The position numbers and the translations under genes were made by a program. This document shows positions 21,490-31,200 of a stretch of DNA of 64,000 nucleotides, in pieces. The notes below the pieces were generated by a model, which did no database searches, was not told the DNA's origin, and saw only the letters and a program-made list of their open reading frames with translations. The DNA is from Pseudomonas oryzihabitans. Lineage in GTDB: Bacteria; Pseudomonadota; Gammaproteobacteria; Pseudomonadales; Pseudomonadaceae. The number at the start of each line of letters is the position of its first letter. Positions within the stretch are counted from its first letter, which is position 1. The stretch is from contig NZ_VDND01000001.1 of assembly GCF_007665395.1 (NCBI RefSeq), positions 372,001 through 436,000 of the forward strand, written 5' to 3'.

Positions 21490-23148
21490 ATGTACGTTTA
21501 CGATCAGTACGATCAGCGGATCGTCGAAGAACGTGTCGCCCAGTTTCGCGACCAGACCCGCCGCTTCCTCGCCGGGGAGCTCGGTGGCGAGGAATACCGC
21601 CCCCTGCGCCTGCAGAACGGCCTCTACATCCAGCGCTATGCGCCCATGCTGCGCGTGGCCGTGCCCTACGGCCTGCTGAACACCACCCAGGTGCGCAAGC
21701 TGGCGCAGATCGCCCGCGACTACGACAAGGGCTACGCCCACATCAGCACCCGGCAGAACTTCCAGTTCAACTGGCCGGAGCTGGAAGACGTCCCCGAGAT
21801 CCTCGCCGAGCTGGCGACCGTGCAGATGCACGCCATCCAGACCAGCGGCAACTGCATCCGCAACACCACCACCGACCAGTTCGCCGGCGTCGCCCATGAC
21901 GAACTGGTCGATCCGCGCCCCTGGTGCGAGATCATCCGCCAGTGGTCGACCTTCCACCCCGAATTCGCCTTCCTGCCGCGCAAGTTCAAGATCGCCGTCA
22001 ACGGCGCCGCCCTGGACCGCGCCGCCATCGAGGTGCACGACATCGGCCTGGAAGCAGTGCGCAACGAGGCCGGCGAACTGGGCTTCCGCGTCCTCGTCGG
22101 CGGTGGCCAGGGCCGTACGCCCCACACCGGCGAATTCATCCGTGAATTCCTGCCCTGGCAGCACCTGCTCAGCTACCTGGAAGCCACCCTGCGGGTCTAC
22201 AACCGCTATGGCCGCCGCGACAACAAGTTCAAGGCGCGGATCAAGATCCTGGTCAAGGCCCTAGGTGCCGACGTCTTCGCCGAGAAGGTCGAGGCCGAGT
22301 GGGCCCATCTCAAGGACGGCCCCATCACCCTGACCAAAGCCGAAGTGGCGCGGGTGTCCGCCTTCTTCGTCGACCCGGCCTACGCCGAGCTGCAGGACCA
22401 GGACGCGGCCCTCGCCCGCCTGGACGCCGAGCAACCCGGCTTCGCCCGCTGGCGCCAGCGCAACACCTTCCGTCACAAGCGCCCGGGCTACGTCGCCGTG
22501 ACCCTGTCGCTCAAGCCCACCGGCGTGGCCCCGGGCGACGTCACCGACCGCCAGCTCGACGCCATGGCCGACCTGGCCGATCGCTACAGCTTCGGCGAGC
22601 TGCGCACCTCGCACCAGCAGAACGTGATCTTCGCCGACGTCCGCCAGGACCAGTTGCTGGAACTCTGGCACGAGCTGCGCGAGCACGGTTTCGCCACGCC
22701 CAACATCGGCCTGCTGACCGACGTGATCTGCTGCCCGGGCGGCGACTTCTGCTCCCTGGCCAACGCCAAGTCGATCCCCATCGCCGAATCCATCCAGCGT
22801 CGCTTCGACGACCTGGACTACCTGTTCGACATCGGCGAGCTGGACCTGAACATCTCCGGCTGCATGAACGCCTGTGGTCACCACCACGTGGGCCACATCG
22901 GCATCCTCGGCGTGGACAAGAAGGGCGAGGAGTTCTACCAGGTGTCCCTCGGCGGCGACGCCGGCCGTGACGCCACCCTGGCCAAGATCCTCGGCCCTTC
23001 CTTCGCCCAGGATCAGATGCCCGAGGTGATCGGCAAGCTGATCAACGTCTACGTCGAGCAACGCACCGAAGACGAGCGCTTCATCGACACCTACCGTCGT
23101 ATCGGTATCGACCCCTTCAAGGAGCGCGTCTATGCAAAGAATCATTAA
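21490..23148 (+). CDS. cysI: Sulfite (nitrite/sulfite) reductase haemoprotein
   Basis: The 552-aa enzyme reduces sulfite to sulfide for cysteine synthesis using sirohaem and a 4Fe-4S cluster. The four cluster cysteines lie in CCPGGDFCS and GCMNACGHH, the diagnostic C-x5-C and C-x3-C pattern. Two ferredoxin-like/haem half repeats are evident (HISTRQNFQFNWPELED near the N-terminus, RTSHQQNVIFADV in the second half). The ATG at 21490 gives the Pseudomonas N-terminus MYVYDQYDQR; an ATG two codons earlier is possible. It overlaps the DUF934 gene by 17 bp, the usual Pseudomonas arrangement. Confidence 0.95.
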   Translation: MYVYDQYDQRIVEERVAQFRDQTRRFLAGELGGEEYRPLRLQNGLYIQRYAPMLRVAVPYGLLNTTQVRKLAQIARDYDKGYAHISTRQNFQFNWPELEDVPEILAELATVQMHAIQTSGNCIRNTTTDQFAGVAHDELVDPRPWCEIIRQWSTFHPEFAFLPRKFKIAVNGAALDRAAIEVHDIGLEAVRNEAGELGFRVLVGGGQGRTPHTGEFIREFLPWQHLLSYLEATLRVYNRYGRRDNKFKARIKILVKALGADVFAEKVEAEWAHLKDGPITLTKAEVARVSAFFVDPAYAELQDQDAALARLDAEQPGFARWRQRNTFRHKRPGYVAVTLSLKPTGVAPGDVTDRQLDAMADLADRYSFGELRTSHQQNVIFADVRQDQLLELWHELREHGFATPNIGLLTDVICCPGGDFCSLANAKSIPIAESIQRRFDDLDYLFDIGELDLNISGCMNACGHHHVGHIGILGVDKKGEEFYQVSLGGDAGRDATLAKILGPSFAQDQMPEVIGKLINVYVEQRTEDERFIDTYRRIGIDPFKERVYAKNH

Positions 23149-23632
23149 GGGCGACCAGCTGGTCACCGACAACTGGCACCTGCTGCCCAAGGACGTCGCC
23201 TTCGCAGACGTCCCCAACAGCGACGACGTGATAATCCCGGCCGCCCTGTGGCTGGAGCACGGCCATGCCCTCACCCGCCGCGATGGCAAGCTGGGCATCT
23301 GGCTGGACAGCGACGAAGAGCCGGAAAGCATCGCGGGCGATCTGGAACACTTCGCCCTGGTCGCCATCAACTTCCCGGCCTTCGTCGACGGCCGTGGCTA
23401 TTCCTATGCCCGCCTGCTGCGCGAGCGCTTCGGCTGGAAAGGCGAGCTGCGCGCCATCGGTGACGTCCTGCAGGATCAGCTGTTCTTCCTCAAGCGCTGC
23501 GGCTTCGACGCCTACGTGGTACGCGCCGACCGCGATCCGGAAGCGGCGCTACAGGGGCTGCGCGATTTCAGCGAGACCTACCAGGGCGCGGTCGACGAAC
23601 CCCAGCCGCTGTTCCGCCGTCGCCAGGGCTGA
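23132..23632 (+). CDS. DUF934 family protein, sulfite-reductase partner
   Basis: The 166-aa soluble protein belongs to the DUF934 family, recognisable from DEEPESIAGDLEHFALVAINFPAF and GRGYSYARLLRERFGWKGELRAIGDVLQDQ. The gene starts inside the last 17 bases of cysI and so is translationally linked to it. Members accompany cysI in many proteobacteria that lack a standard CysJ flavoprotein and may help deliver electrons or assemble the enzyme; that role is inferred from context. A strong bidirectional terminator follows. Confidence 0.88.
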   Translation: MQRIIKGDQLVTDNWHLLPKDVAFADVPNSDDVIIPAALWLEHGHALTRRDGKLGIWLDSDEEPESIAGDLEHFALVAINFPAFVDGRGYSYARLLRERFGWKGELRAIGDVLQDQLFFLKRCGFDAYVVRADRDPEAALQGLRDFSETYQGAVDEPQPLFRRRQG

Positions 23633-23646
23633 TCGCTACCTTCGAC

Positions 23647-23682
23647 GCAAAAAGAAACCCGCCGCGGCGGGTTTTCTTTTGC
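23647..23682. terminator. Strong bidirectional terminator between cysI operon and acuI-type gene
   Basis: An ACCCGCC/GGCGGGT stem is extended by A/T-rich flanks (AAAAGAA and TTTTCTTTT) that pair with each other. This provides U-tracts on both strands between the convergent genes. Confidence 0.85.
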
Positions 23683-23693
23683 GCGGCGAGCCC

Positions 23694-24686
23694 TCACCCG
23701 AGGTCCACGACCACACGCCCCACCATCTTCCCCGCCAGGATCTGGCTGATGGTGTCGGGCAGCTCCTGCAGGCCGATCTCCCGGGTCAGGCTGTCGAGGT
23801 CGTCCAGCTTCCACTGCACCGAGAGCTTGTCCCAGAGTGCGGCCTTGGCCATCAATGGCAACTCCACGGAGTCGACGCCCAGCAGGTTCACGCCGCGCAG
23901 GATGAAGGGGAAGATCCCGGCCTCGAACCGGGTGCCGGCGGTCATGCCGCAGCAGGCCACGCTGCCACCGTATTCCAGCGACTTGATGACGTTGAAGAGG
24001 ATATCGCCGCCAACGGTATCCACCGCGCCCGCCCACTGCTGATCCAGTAGCGGCTTGCCGACGCCGTCGGCCAGGGTCGCCCGGTCGAGGATCTGCCGGG
24101 CACCCAGGCGGTGCAGCCACTCCACCCGCTCCAGCTTGGCGGTGGACGCCGCCACGTGATAGCCCAGTCGCGCCAGCAGCTTCACGGCCAGGCTACCCAC
24201 GCCACCGCTGGCGCCGGTGACCAGTACGGTACCGGCCTCGGGCGTCAGCCCCATCTGTTCGAGTTTTTCGACGCACAGGGCCGCGGTAAGGCCCGCGGTG
24301 CCGAGCACCATCGCCTCGCGCAGGCCGAGGTTGTCCGGGCGGCGGATCACCCAGGCCGCTGGAACGCGGATGTACTGGCCGAAGCCACCAGCGGTATTCA
24401 TGCCCAGGTCGTAGCCGGTGACGATGACCTCGTCACCGACGGCGAATTCGGCGGCGCTGGAGGCTTCCACCACGCCCGCGGCATCTATGCCGGGCGTATG
24501 GGGATAGCGCCGGGTGACACCCCGGTTACCGATGGCCGACAGGGCATCCTTGTAGTTGAGCGACGAATAGCGCACCCGGATCAGCACCTCACCCGCGGGC
24601 AGGTCGTCCAGCGTCCGCGTCACCACCTCTTGCCGGAACGCACCATGGGCCCCTTCGGTCACCCAGAGCGCCTGAAAATTGCTCAT
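23694..24686 (-). CDS. YhdH/AcuI-type quinone oxidoreductase (acrylyl-CoA reductase family)
   Basis: The 330-aa zinc-independent medium-chain dehydrogenase/reductase belongs to the YhdH/AcuI group. The N-terminal catalytic part contains SSLNYKDALSAIGNRGVTRRYPHTPGIDAAG, quoted here only as its position near residues 41-71. The NADPH-binding motif is VTGASGGVGSLAVKLL. AcuI reduces acryloyl-CoA to propionyl-CoA with NADPH, while many relatives are of uncertain substrate. It lies downstream of sohB on the same strand with 49 bp between them. Confidence 0.85.
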   Translation of the reverse strand: MSNFQALWVTEGAHGAFRQEVVTRTLDDLPAGEVLIRVRYSSLNYKDALSAIGNRGVTRRYPHTPGIDAAGVVEASSAAEFAVGDEVIVTGYDLGMNTAGGFGQYIRVPAAWVIRRPDNLGLREAMVLGTAGLTAALCVEKLEQMGLTPEAGTVLVTGASGGVGSLAVKLLARLGYHVAASTAKLERVEWLHRLGARQILDRATLADGVGKPLLDQQWAGAVDTVGGDILFNVIKSLEYGGSVACCGMTAGTRFEAGIFPFILRGVNLLGVDSVELPLMAKAALWDKLSVQWKLDDLDSLTREIGLQELPDTISQILAGKMVGRVVVDLG

Positions 24687-24735
24687 CGCAGAACCTCCGT
24701 TGGAGTCTTGTTATGGGACGCCAGTCCTCGTGACC

Positions 24736-25761
24736 TCAGCGCCAGCGAGTCGATTCGGCCAGGCGCTCCCACCAGGTGGTCACCAGGCGATCGACGCCCA
24801 GGCTCGCCGCCATGCCCAGGCGTTCGGGCAGGGATTTCTTCTCGACGAAGCGCACGGCGAACACCTCCACCACCTGGGCCCGTTCGGCCAGGTATTCGTC
24901 GCTAGTGCGCAGCTCGTCCACCAGTTGCTTGCCGAGTGCGGCCTGACCCAGCCAGACCTCGCCGGTGGCGACTTCGTCGATGTTCAGTTGCGGCCGGTAG
25001 TGGGCGACGAAGTTCTTGAACAGCTCGTGGGTGGTATCCAGGTCATCCTGGAATTTCTCCCTGCCCTTCTCGTCGTTCTCGCCGAAGACGGTGACGGTGC
25101 GCTTGTACTCACCGGCGGTGAACACCTCGAAATCCACGTCGTGCTTCTTCAGCAACCGATGGACGTTGGGCAACTGGGCGACCACGCCGATGGAGCCGAG
25201 GATGGCGAAGGGCGCGCTGAGGATGCGGTCGCCGATGCAGGCCATCATGTAGCCGCCGCTGGCCGCCACCTTGTCGACGCAGATGGTCAGCGGCACCCCG
25301 GCCTGGCGGATGCGCGCCAGCTGCGACGCGGCCAGGCCGTAGCTGTGCACCAGGCCACCGCCGCTCTCCAGGCGCACCACCACCTCGTCCTTGGGCGTCG
25401 CCAGGGTCAGCACCGCGGTGATCTCGTTGCGCAGGTGCTCGTTGGCCGTGGCCTTGAGGTCGCCATGGAAATCGAGCACATAGACCCGGGACTTGCCGGA
25501 TTCGCTCTTGCGCTTGGTCTTTTCGGCCTTGGTCTCGCGCTTGCGCAGGGCCTTGAAGGCCTCCTTGCCGAGCACGCTCTGTTGCAGCCGCAGGCGGAGA
25601 TCACGATAGAAGTCATTGAGCTTCTGGACCTGGAGCTGGCCACCCGAGCCGCGGCGGTTACGGCCACGAATGGCAGCGGCGAACAGCAGCACGGCGAGGA
25701 TCGCCACCACCAGGGTGACGGTTTTGGCCAGGAAACTGGCATAGTCGGCAAGAAACTCCAC
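24736..25761 (-). CDS. sohB: SohB-like membrane S49 protease
   Basis: The 341-aa protein has an N-terminal membrane anchor (residues 12-31) followed by a basic linker and an S49 peptidase domain. The catalytic Ser168 is in AASGGYMMAC and the catalytic Lys220 in GEYKRTVTVFGEN, the Ser-Lys dyad of SppA/SohB enzymes. SohB acts on signal-peptide remnants or misfolded membrane and envelope proteins. The length fits the family. It is divergent from the SCP2 gene. Confidence 0.9.
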   Translation of the reverse strand: MEFLADYASFLAKTVTLVVAILAVLLFAAAIRGRNRRGSGGQLQVQKLNDFYRDLRLRLQQSVLGKEAFKALRKRETKAEKTKRKSESGKSRVYVLDFHGDLKATANEHLRNEITAVLTLATPKDEVVVRLESGGGLVHSYGLAASQLARIRQAGVPLTICVDKVAASGGYMMACIGDRILSAPFAILGSIGVVAQLPNVHRLLKKHDVDFEVFTAGEYKRTVTVFGENDEKGREKFQDDLDTTHELFKNFVAHYRPQLNIDEVATGEVWLGQAALGKQLVDELRTSDEYLAERAQVVEVFAVRFVEKKSLPERLGMAASLGVDRLVTTWWERLAESTRWR

Positions 25762-26017
25762 GGACTCTCCTAGAATGGCGGCAGCAATGCCCTGCCCAGC
25801 ATACCGAGTCGCCGGACCGATAGAAACTCGCCGGCCCTACCGGTTTGCCTGGACGGCGGTCGGCCTGCCTGGCGCGGGCCCCGACACGACCCACACATTC
25901 AAACGGCCGTATGAATATCCGTTGACAGGGCTCCGGCCGCCCCCTACCCTCGGTCGAGTGCCCTGCCAGGCCGCTTCGGACCTGGCTTCATCGAAAAAGA
26001 CCACAAGGACCCTCGCC

Positions 26018-26329
26018 ATGAGCGCAGCCGATGCCATCGCCACCCTGAAGAGCAAGTTCGATCCCTCCGCCGCGGCCGGCCTGGACCTGACCTATCAGTT
26101 CGACGTCGAAGGCGGTGACAACTACTACGTGGTGATCAAGGATGGTACCTGCGACGTCCAGCAGGGCGACGCCGCCGATCCGGATTGCACCCTGATCATG
26201 GACCAGGCCACCCTGGCCGGTATCGTCAGCGGCGAGACCGACGGCATGCAGGCCTTCATGTCGGGCAAGCTGCGCGTCGAGGGCAACATGATGCTGAGCA
26301 TGAAGCTGGGCGAACTCTTCCCCAACTGA
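26018..26329 (+). CDS. SCP2 sterol-carrier-type lipid-binding protein
   Basis: The 103-aa single SCP2 domain starts at the ATG at 26018, with AAGGACC upstream. Conserved features are the LDLTYQFDVEGGDNYYVVIKDG strands (given by position, residues 22-43), DCTLIMDQATL and the FMSGKLRVEGNMMLSMKL helix region. Such free-standing domains bind acyl chains or other hydrophobic ligands; the ligand is unknown. An intrinsic terminator follows. Confidence 0.88.
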   Translation: MSAADAIATLKSKFDPSAAAGLDLTYQFDVEGGDNYYVVIKDGTCDVQQGDAADPDCTLIMDQATLAGIVSGETDGMQAFMSGKLRVEGNMMLSMKLGELFPN

Positions 26330-26344
26330 GCGGCCAGCCAACAG

Positions 26345-26371
26345 AAAGCCGGGCCCCTGCCCGGCTTTTTT
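26345..26371. terminator. Intrinsic terminator after the SCP2 gene
   Basis: AAAGCCGGG pairs with CCCGGCTTTTTT around a short C-rich loop. The A-run on the other side lets it also terminate transcripts arriving from the pump operon on the minus strand. Confidence 0.85.
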
Positions 26372-26381
26372 GTGCGCGCCG

Positions 26382-26480
26382 TCAGGGCCTGCGTGGTGGC
26401 GCCGGCGGCGTGAGGTCGCCGTCCCAGCCCCCGCCGAGCGCGGCGATCAGCTGGACGCTGGCATTCAGGCGACCCCCAGC
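26382..26480 (-). pseudogene. Extra copy of the 3' end of the pump outer-membrane-factor gene
   Basis: On the minus strand these 99 bases translate to a 32-residue tail ending SVQLIAALGGGWDGDL followed by a proline/arginine-rich end and TGA. The real gene (26781-28262) ends SIQLIAALGGGWDGNL followed by a similar end. The alignment extends over about 100 bp with one indel. The copy has no upstream gene body: on its 5' side it stops three bases from the GTAG head of a REPIN. It is not translatable on its own. Confidence 0.85.
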
Positions 26481-26483
26481 GAC

Positions 26484-26593
26484 GTAGCGTGGAAAACGGC
26501 GCAGCCTTTTCCACTGAGATACTCAGCCCAACACGCGGCCCTCGCGACTCCAAAGCTCACCCGTGGAAAACGCTGCGCGGATTTCCAGCCTAC
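26484..26593. repeat. REPIN (inverted pair of GTAG-headed REP hairpins)
   Basis: The left element begins GTAGCGTGGAAAA and folds with TTTTCCAC. The right element contains GTGGAAAACGCTGCGCGG and ends in CTAC, the complement of a GTAG head. The two hairpins are inverted, with heads outward, as in Pseudomonas REPINs. It belongs to the same repeat family as the three copies at 62369-62774. It lies between the gene-tail copy and the second inverted repeat. Confidence 0.8.
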
Positions 26594-26610
26594 CGACTGG
26601 ATCTGCTTTA

Positions 26611-26748
26611 TCGCGGCCATGCCGGTGCGCCGTAGCGACCGCTCCTACAGGCATGAGCCACTACGTTTAATCACGGCGAGGCGGCCGTTACTAAGGGCTG
26701 CAAGATAACTGTAGGAGCGGTCGCTACGGCGCACTGGCATGGCCGCGA
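26611..26748. repeat. Near-perfect 40-bp inverted repeat of a second REP family
   Basis: Arms at 26611-26650 and 26709-26748 are reverse complements with one mismatch in 40, separated by 58 bp. Each arm contains the GTAGGAGCGG core and a GGCCGCGA tail, with an extra CGCTACGGCGCAC insert not seen in the related pair at 62268-62322. It is non-coding and lies just downstream of the pump operon. Confidence 0.85.
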
Positions 26749-26780
26749 TTAGGAACCTGCCCGACTCCTCCTGCCTGGGT

Positions 26781-28262
26781 TCAGGGACGGCGAGGCGCTG
26801 TCGCGGGGGCGAGGTTGCCATCCCACCCACCACCCAATGCCGCGATCAGCTGGATGCTGGCGCTCAGGCGACTCCCCAGCAGGGTCAGGTTGGTGCGTTC
26901 GTTGCTCAGGGCGGTGGTCTGCAGGGTGACCACGTCGAGATAGCCGATCAACCCGGCCTGGTACTGGTTCTGCGCCAGCTGCAGGGCGCGGCGGGCCGCC
27001 GCCAGGGCCTCCTGGCGGACCCCGGCCTCGGCGTCGTAGGTGCGCAGTTGCACCAGGTAGTCTTCCACCTCGCGGAAACCGTCGAGCACGGTCTGGCGAT
27101 AGCCGGCGACGCTGGCATCGTAGCTGGCCTCGGCGGATTCCACCTGGGCCCGGCGCAAGCCCCCGTCGAACAGCGTCAGGGCGAAGGACGGGCCGATCGA
27201 CCAGAAGCGATTGGGGGTACTGATCAGGCTGCCCCACTGGCTGGCGCTGTAGCCGCCGTTGGCGCTCAGGGTCAGGTCGGGATAGTAGGCCGCCTCGGCG
27301 ACACCGATCGCGGCATTGGCGGCCATGACCTGGCGCTCGGCCTGGGCGATGTCGGGGCGACGCTCCAGCAGCGTCGAGGGCACCGCACCGGGCAGGGCCG
27401 GGAGCTTGGGAATCGAATCGATCGCGGCCAGCTGGAAGTTGGCCGGGACTTCCCCCACCAGTACCGCGATGGCGTTTTCCAGCTGGGCGCGCTGGTACCT
27501 GAGGTCGATGGCGTCGGCCTGGGTGCTCTTGAGCTGGGTGGTGGCCTGGGCGACGTCGGCCGGGGTGACGATCCCCGCGCGATACTGGTTCTGGGTCAGG
27601 CGCAACGAACGTTCGTAGGCGGCGACGGTGGCATCGAGCAGCCGCTGCTGGGCGTCCAGCACCCGCAGTTGCAAGTAATTGGTGGCCAACTGGGTCTGCA
27701 GGCTCAGGCGAGTGGCCGCCAGCTCCGCCGCACTGGCCTGGGCAGTGGCGCGATCCGCTTCCACCTGTCGCCGCACGCGGCCCCAGAGATCGACCTCCCA
27801 GCTCACCCCCAGGCTGGCATCGTAGGCGTTGCTGATGGTGCTCACACCGCCGCTGCTGACGGTACTGCTGGTGCCGCTGGAATTGCGGATGACGGTGCTG
27901 TTGCCCGAGCCACCGCCGCGCCCGGAGCGCGTCGCCCCCAGGCTGCTCGTCAGGGTCGGAAACAGCGCGGCGCGCGCCTGGCGTACCAGGGCCAGGGATT
28001 GCCGATAGCTGGCCTCGGCCTGGGCCAGGCTCTGGTTGCGCTGGTTGAGCTGGACCATCAGCCGGTCCAGGGTCGGGTCGTCATAGCGGCGCCACCACTC
28101 GCCGCGCAGCTCCAGGTCCTTGGGCGCGGCGGCCTGCCAGCCTTCGGCGTGGCGATAGGCGACCGGCACCGCGGTGGAGGGCCGCTGGTAGTCCGGGCCC
28201 AGGGTACAGCCGGCCAGCAGCAGCGCCAGGGTCAGCGTCGGCAGGCGCGAGGTTGGGTTCAT
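26781..28262 (-). CDS. opmB: Outer-membrane factor of tripartite RND pump (OpmB/OprM type)
   Basis: The 493-aa TolC-type outer-membrane channel protein has a lipoprotein signal with lipobox LLLAGC (LTLALLLAGCTLGPDY), so it is lipidated as OprM-family proteins are. Two repeated OMF halves include EVDLWGRVRRQVEADRA and the LTLFDGG/GFREVEDYLVQL segments. It is the last gene of the minus-strand muxABC-type operon and overlaps muxC by four bases. It completes the path from inner membrane to outside. A duplicated piece of its 3' end lies 300 bp downstream. Confidence 0.92.
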   Translation of the reverse strand: MNPTSRLPTLTLALLLAGCTLGPDYQRPSTAVPVAYRHAEGWQAAAPKDLELRGEWWRRYDDPTLDRLMVQLNQRNQSLAQAEASYRQSLALVRQARAALFPTLTSSLGATRSGRGGGSGNSTVIRNSSGTSSTVSSGGVSTISNAYDASLGVSWEVDLWGRVRRQVEADRATAQASAAELAATRLSLQTQLATNYLQLRVLDAQQRLLDATVAAYERSLRLTQNQYRAGIVTPADVAQATTQLKSTQADAIDLRYQRAQLENAIAVLVGEVPANFQLAAIDSIPKLPALPGAVPSTLLERRPDIAQAERQVMAANAAIGVAEAAYYPDLTLSANGGYSASQWGSLISTPNRFWSIGPSFALTLFDGGLRRAQVESAEASYDASVAGYRQTVLDGFREVEDYLVQLRTYDAEAGVRQEALAAARRALQLAQNQYQAGLIGYLDVVTLQTTALSNERTNLTLLGSRLSASIQLIAALGGGWDGNLAPATAPRRP

Positions 28263-31200
28263 AGCGGCGTATCCAGGGCAGCGTCGGTACGGATGCCGCG
28301 CCAGCGATTGACGCGGCGGCGCAGGCGTTCGAAATAGAGATAGACCACTGGCGTGGTGTAGAGGATGAGGATCTGGCTCAGCACGAGACCGCCGACGATC
28401 ACCAGGCCCAGCGGCTGGCGCATCTCGGCACCCTCGGTATCGCCGATCAGCAGGGGCACGGCGCCGAGGATGGCCGCCATGGTGGTCATCAGGATGGGCC
28501 TCAGCCGCAACAGGCAGGCCTGGCGGATGCCCTCCTCGGGCGTCAGCCCCTGCTGGCGCTCCAGTTGCAAGGCCAGGTCGACCATCATGATGGCATTCTT
28601 CTTCACCACGCCGATCAGCAGGAACAGGCCGAGCATGGAGATCAGGCTGAACTGGCCGCCGGTGAGCTGGATGGCGAGCAAGGCGCCGACCCCGGCCGAC
28701 GGTAGCGTCGAGAGGATGGTCAGGGGGTGGACATAGCTTTCGTAGAGTACGCCGAGCACGATGTAGACCAGCACCAGGGCGCCGAGGATCATCAGCGGCT
28801 GCCCGGAGACGGTGCTGGCGAAGATGTTGGCCGAGCCACCCAACCGCCCCTGGACGTCGCTCGGCAGGCCGATGGCGGCCACCGCACGCTGTACCGCCCG
28901 CGTCGCCTGCTCCAGGCTGACATCGGGCGCCAGGTCGAAGTTGATGCTTTCCGAGGCGAACTGGCCGTCGTGGGTGACCCGGTCCTCGGCCAGGCTGTTG
29001 CTGTAGTGGGCGAAGGCCGCCAGTGGCACCTGGGCCCCGCTGGCGGTGATGACCCGCACCTGCTCGAGGACGGTCGGGTCCTGGGCGTAGCGCGGATTGA
29101 TCTCCATCACCACCTTGTACTGGTTGAGCGGCTCGTAGATGGTCGAGATCTGCCGCTGGGCGAAGGAGTTGTTGAGCACCGCGGCGACGGTTTCCATGTT
29201 CACGCCCAACCGCTTGGCCATTTCCCGGTCGATCTCCAGGGTGATCTGCTGGGTACTGCCCTCGCGACCGTCCACCGCGGTCAATTCCGGCAGCGCCTTG
29301 AGCGCCGCCAGCACCTTGGGCTGCCAGGTCTCCAGCAGGTCGACGTCGCCGGAGAGCAGATTGTACTCATAGGACGAGGTGCTCTGCTGGCGCCCGCCGA
29401 ATCTCAGGTCCTGGTCGGCCATGAGGAACAGCTGGGCACCCGGCACCTTGGGTGCGCTGGCGCGGATGCGTTCGATGACCTTCTGGGCGTCCAGCTGACG
29501 CTCGGCGATGGGCTTCAGGCGGATCAGCATGACCGCGTTGTTCACCCCGCTGCCGGCACCGGAGCTGCCGACGAAGCCGGAGGCACTGGCCACCGCCGGA
29601 TCGGCCAGCAGCGCCTTGCGCAGGATCTCGATCTTCGGCTGCATGACTTGGAACGACAGGGCGTTGTCGCCGCGGATGAAGCCGATCAACTGGCCGGTGT
29701 CCTGCTGCGGCATGAAGGTCTTGGGCACCACCACGTAGAGCGCCACGTTGAGCACTATGGTGGCGATCAGGCTGAGCAGGGTCAGCCGCCGATGGCGCAG
29801 CGCCCAGCGCAGGGTACGGTCGTAGCCCGCCACCAGGCGACGGTGGGCGCGCTCGCTGAAGCGCTGCAGCCGGCTTTCCGTGGCGGGATCGTGGGGGCGC
29901 AGCCAACGGGCGCAGAGCATCGGCGTGAGGGTCAGGGACACCACCAGCGAGACCAGGATGGCCGCGGCCAGGGTCAGGGAGAATTCGCGGAACAGCTTCT
30001 CGACGATGCCGCCGATGAACAGGATGGCGACGAACACCGCGACCAGGGAGACGTTCATCGACAGCAGGGTGAAGCCCACCTCGCGGGTACCCTGGTAGGC
30101 GGCCTTCAACGGCGCCATGCCGTTGTCGATGTGCCGGGCGATGTTCTCCAGCACCACGATGGCATCGTCCACCACCAGCCCCGCCGCCAGGATCAGCGCC
30201 ATCAGCGACAGGGTGTTGAGCGAGAAGCCGAGGAGGTACATGGCGGCGAAGGTACCCACCAGCGAGATGGGCACCGCCAGGGCCGGGATCACCGCGCTGC
30301 GCAGCCGACCGAGGAACAGCCAGACCACGCCGATCACCAGGAACACCGCGATGATCAGGGTCAGCTCGGCTTCGTGCAGGGTCGCCTTGATCACCCCGGA
30401 CCTGTCCATGGCCACTTCCAGGCGGGCACTGGCCGGCACTATGGCCTCCAGCGCCGGCAGGCGCGCCTTGAGCGCGGCGATGGTCTCGATGATGTTGGCG
30501 TTGGCCTGGCGATTCACCACCAGCAGCACGGCGCTCTGATCATTATAGAAACCGGCGTTGTAGCGATCCTCCACCGCGTCGCTGACCTTGGCGACGTCGC
30601 GCAGGCGCAGGGTCGCGCCGTCCTGGTAGCGGATGATCAGCGGCGCATAGTCGGCCGCCTTGAACAGCTGGTCGTTGGCCTGGATCTGCCAGTTGTGCTC
30701 GTCATTGGCCACGGCGCCCTTGGGCCGGCGCTGGTTGGCGTTGTTGATCGCGGTGCGGACATCGTCCAGCGCCAGGCCATAGTGTTCCAGCTGGCGCGGT
30801 TCCAGCTCGATGCGCACCGCCGGCAGGGAACTGCCGCCGATCTGTACCTCGCCCACCCCGCTGACCTGGGACAGGCTCTGCGCCAACACCGTGGAGGCCA
30901 GATCGTAGAGTTCGCCCTTGCTCAGGGTCTTGGAGGTCAAAGAGAACACCATGATGGGTGCCTGCGACGGATTGACCTTGCGGTAGCGCGGCATCTGGCG
31001 CATGCCGCTGGGCAGCAGGTTGCGCGAGGCATTGATCGCCGCCTGGACCTCGCGCGCGGCGGTGTTGACGTCCTTGTCCAGGTCGAACTGGATGATGATC
31101 TGCGTCGAGCCCTGGCTGCTGCGACTGGTCATGGAGCTGATGCCGGCGATGGTGCCGAGGGAGCGCTCCAGTGGCGTGGCGACGCTCGATGCCATCACCT

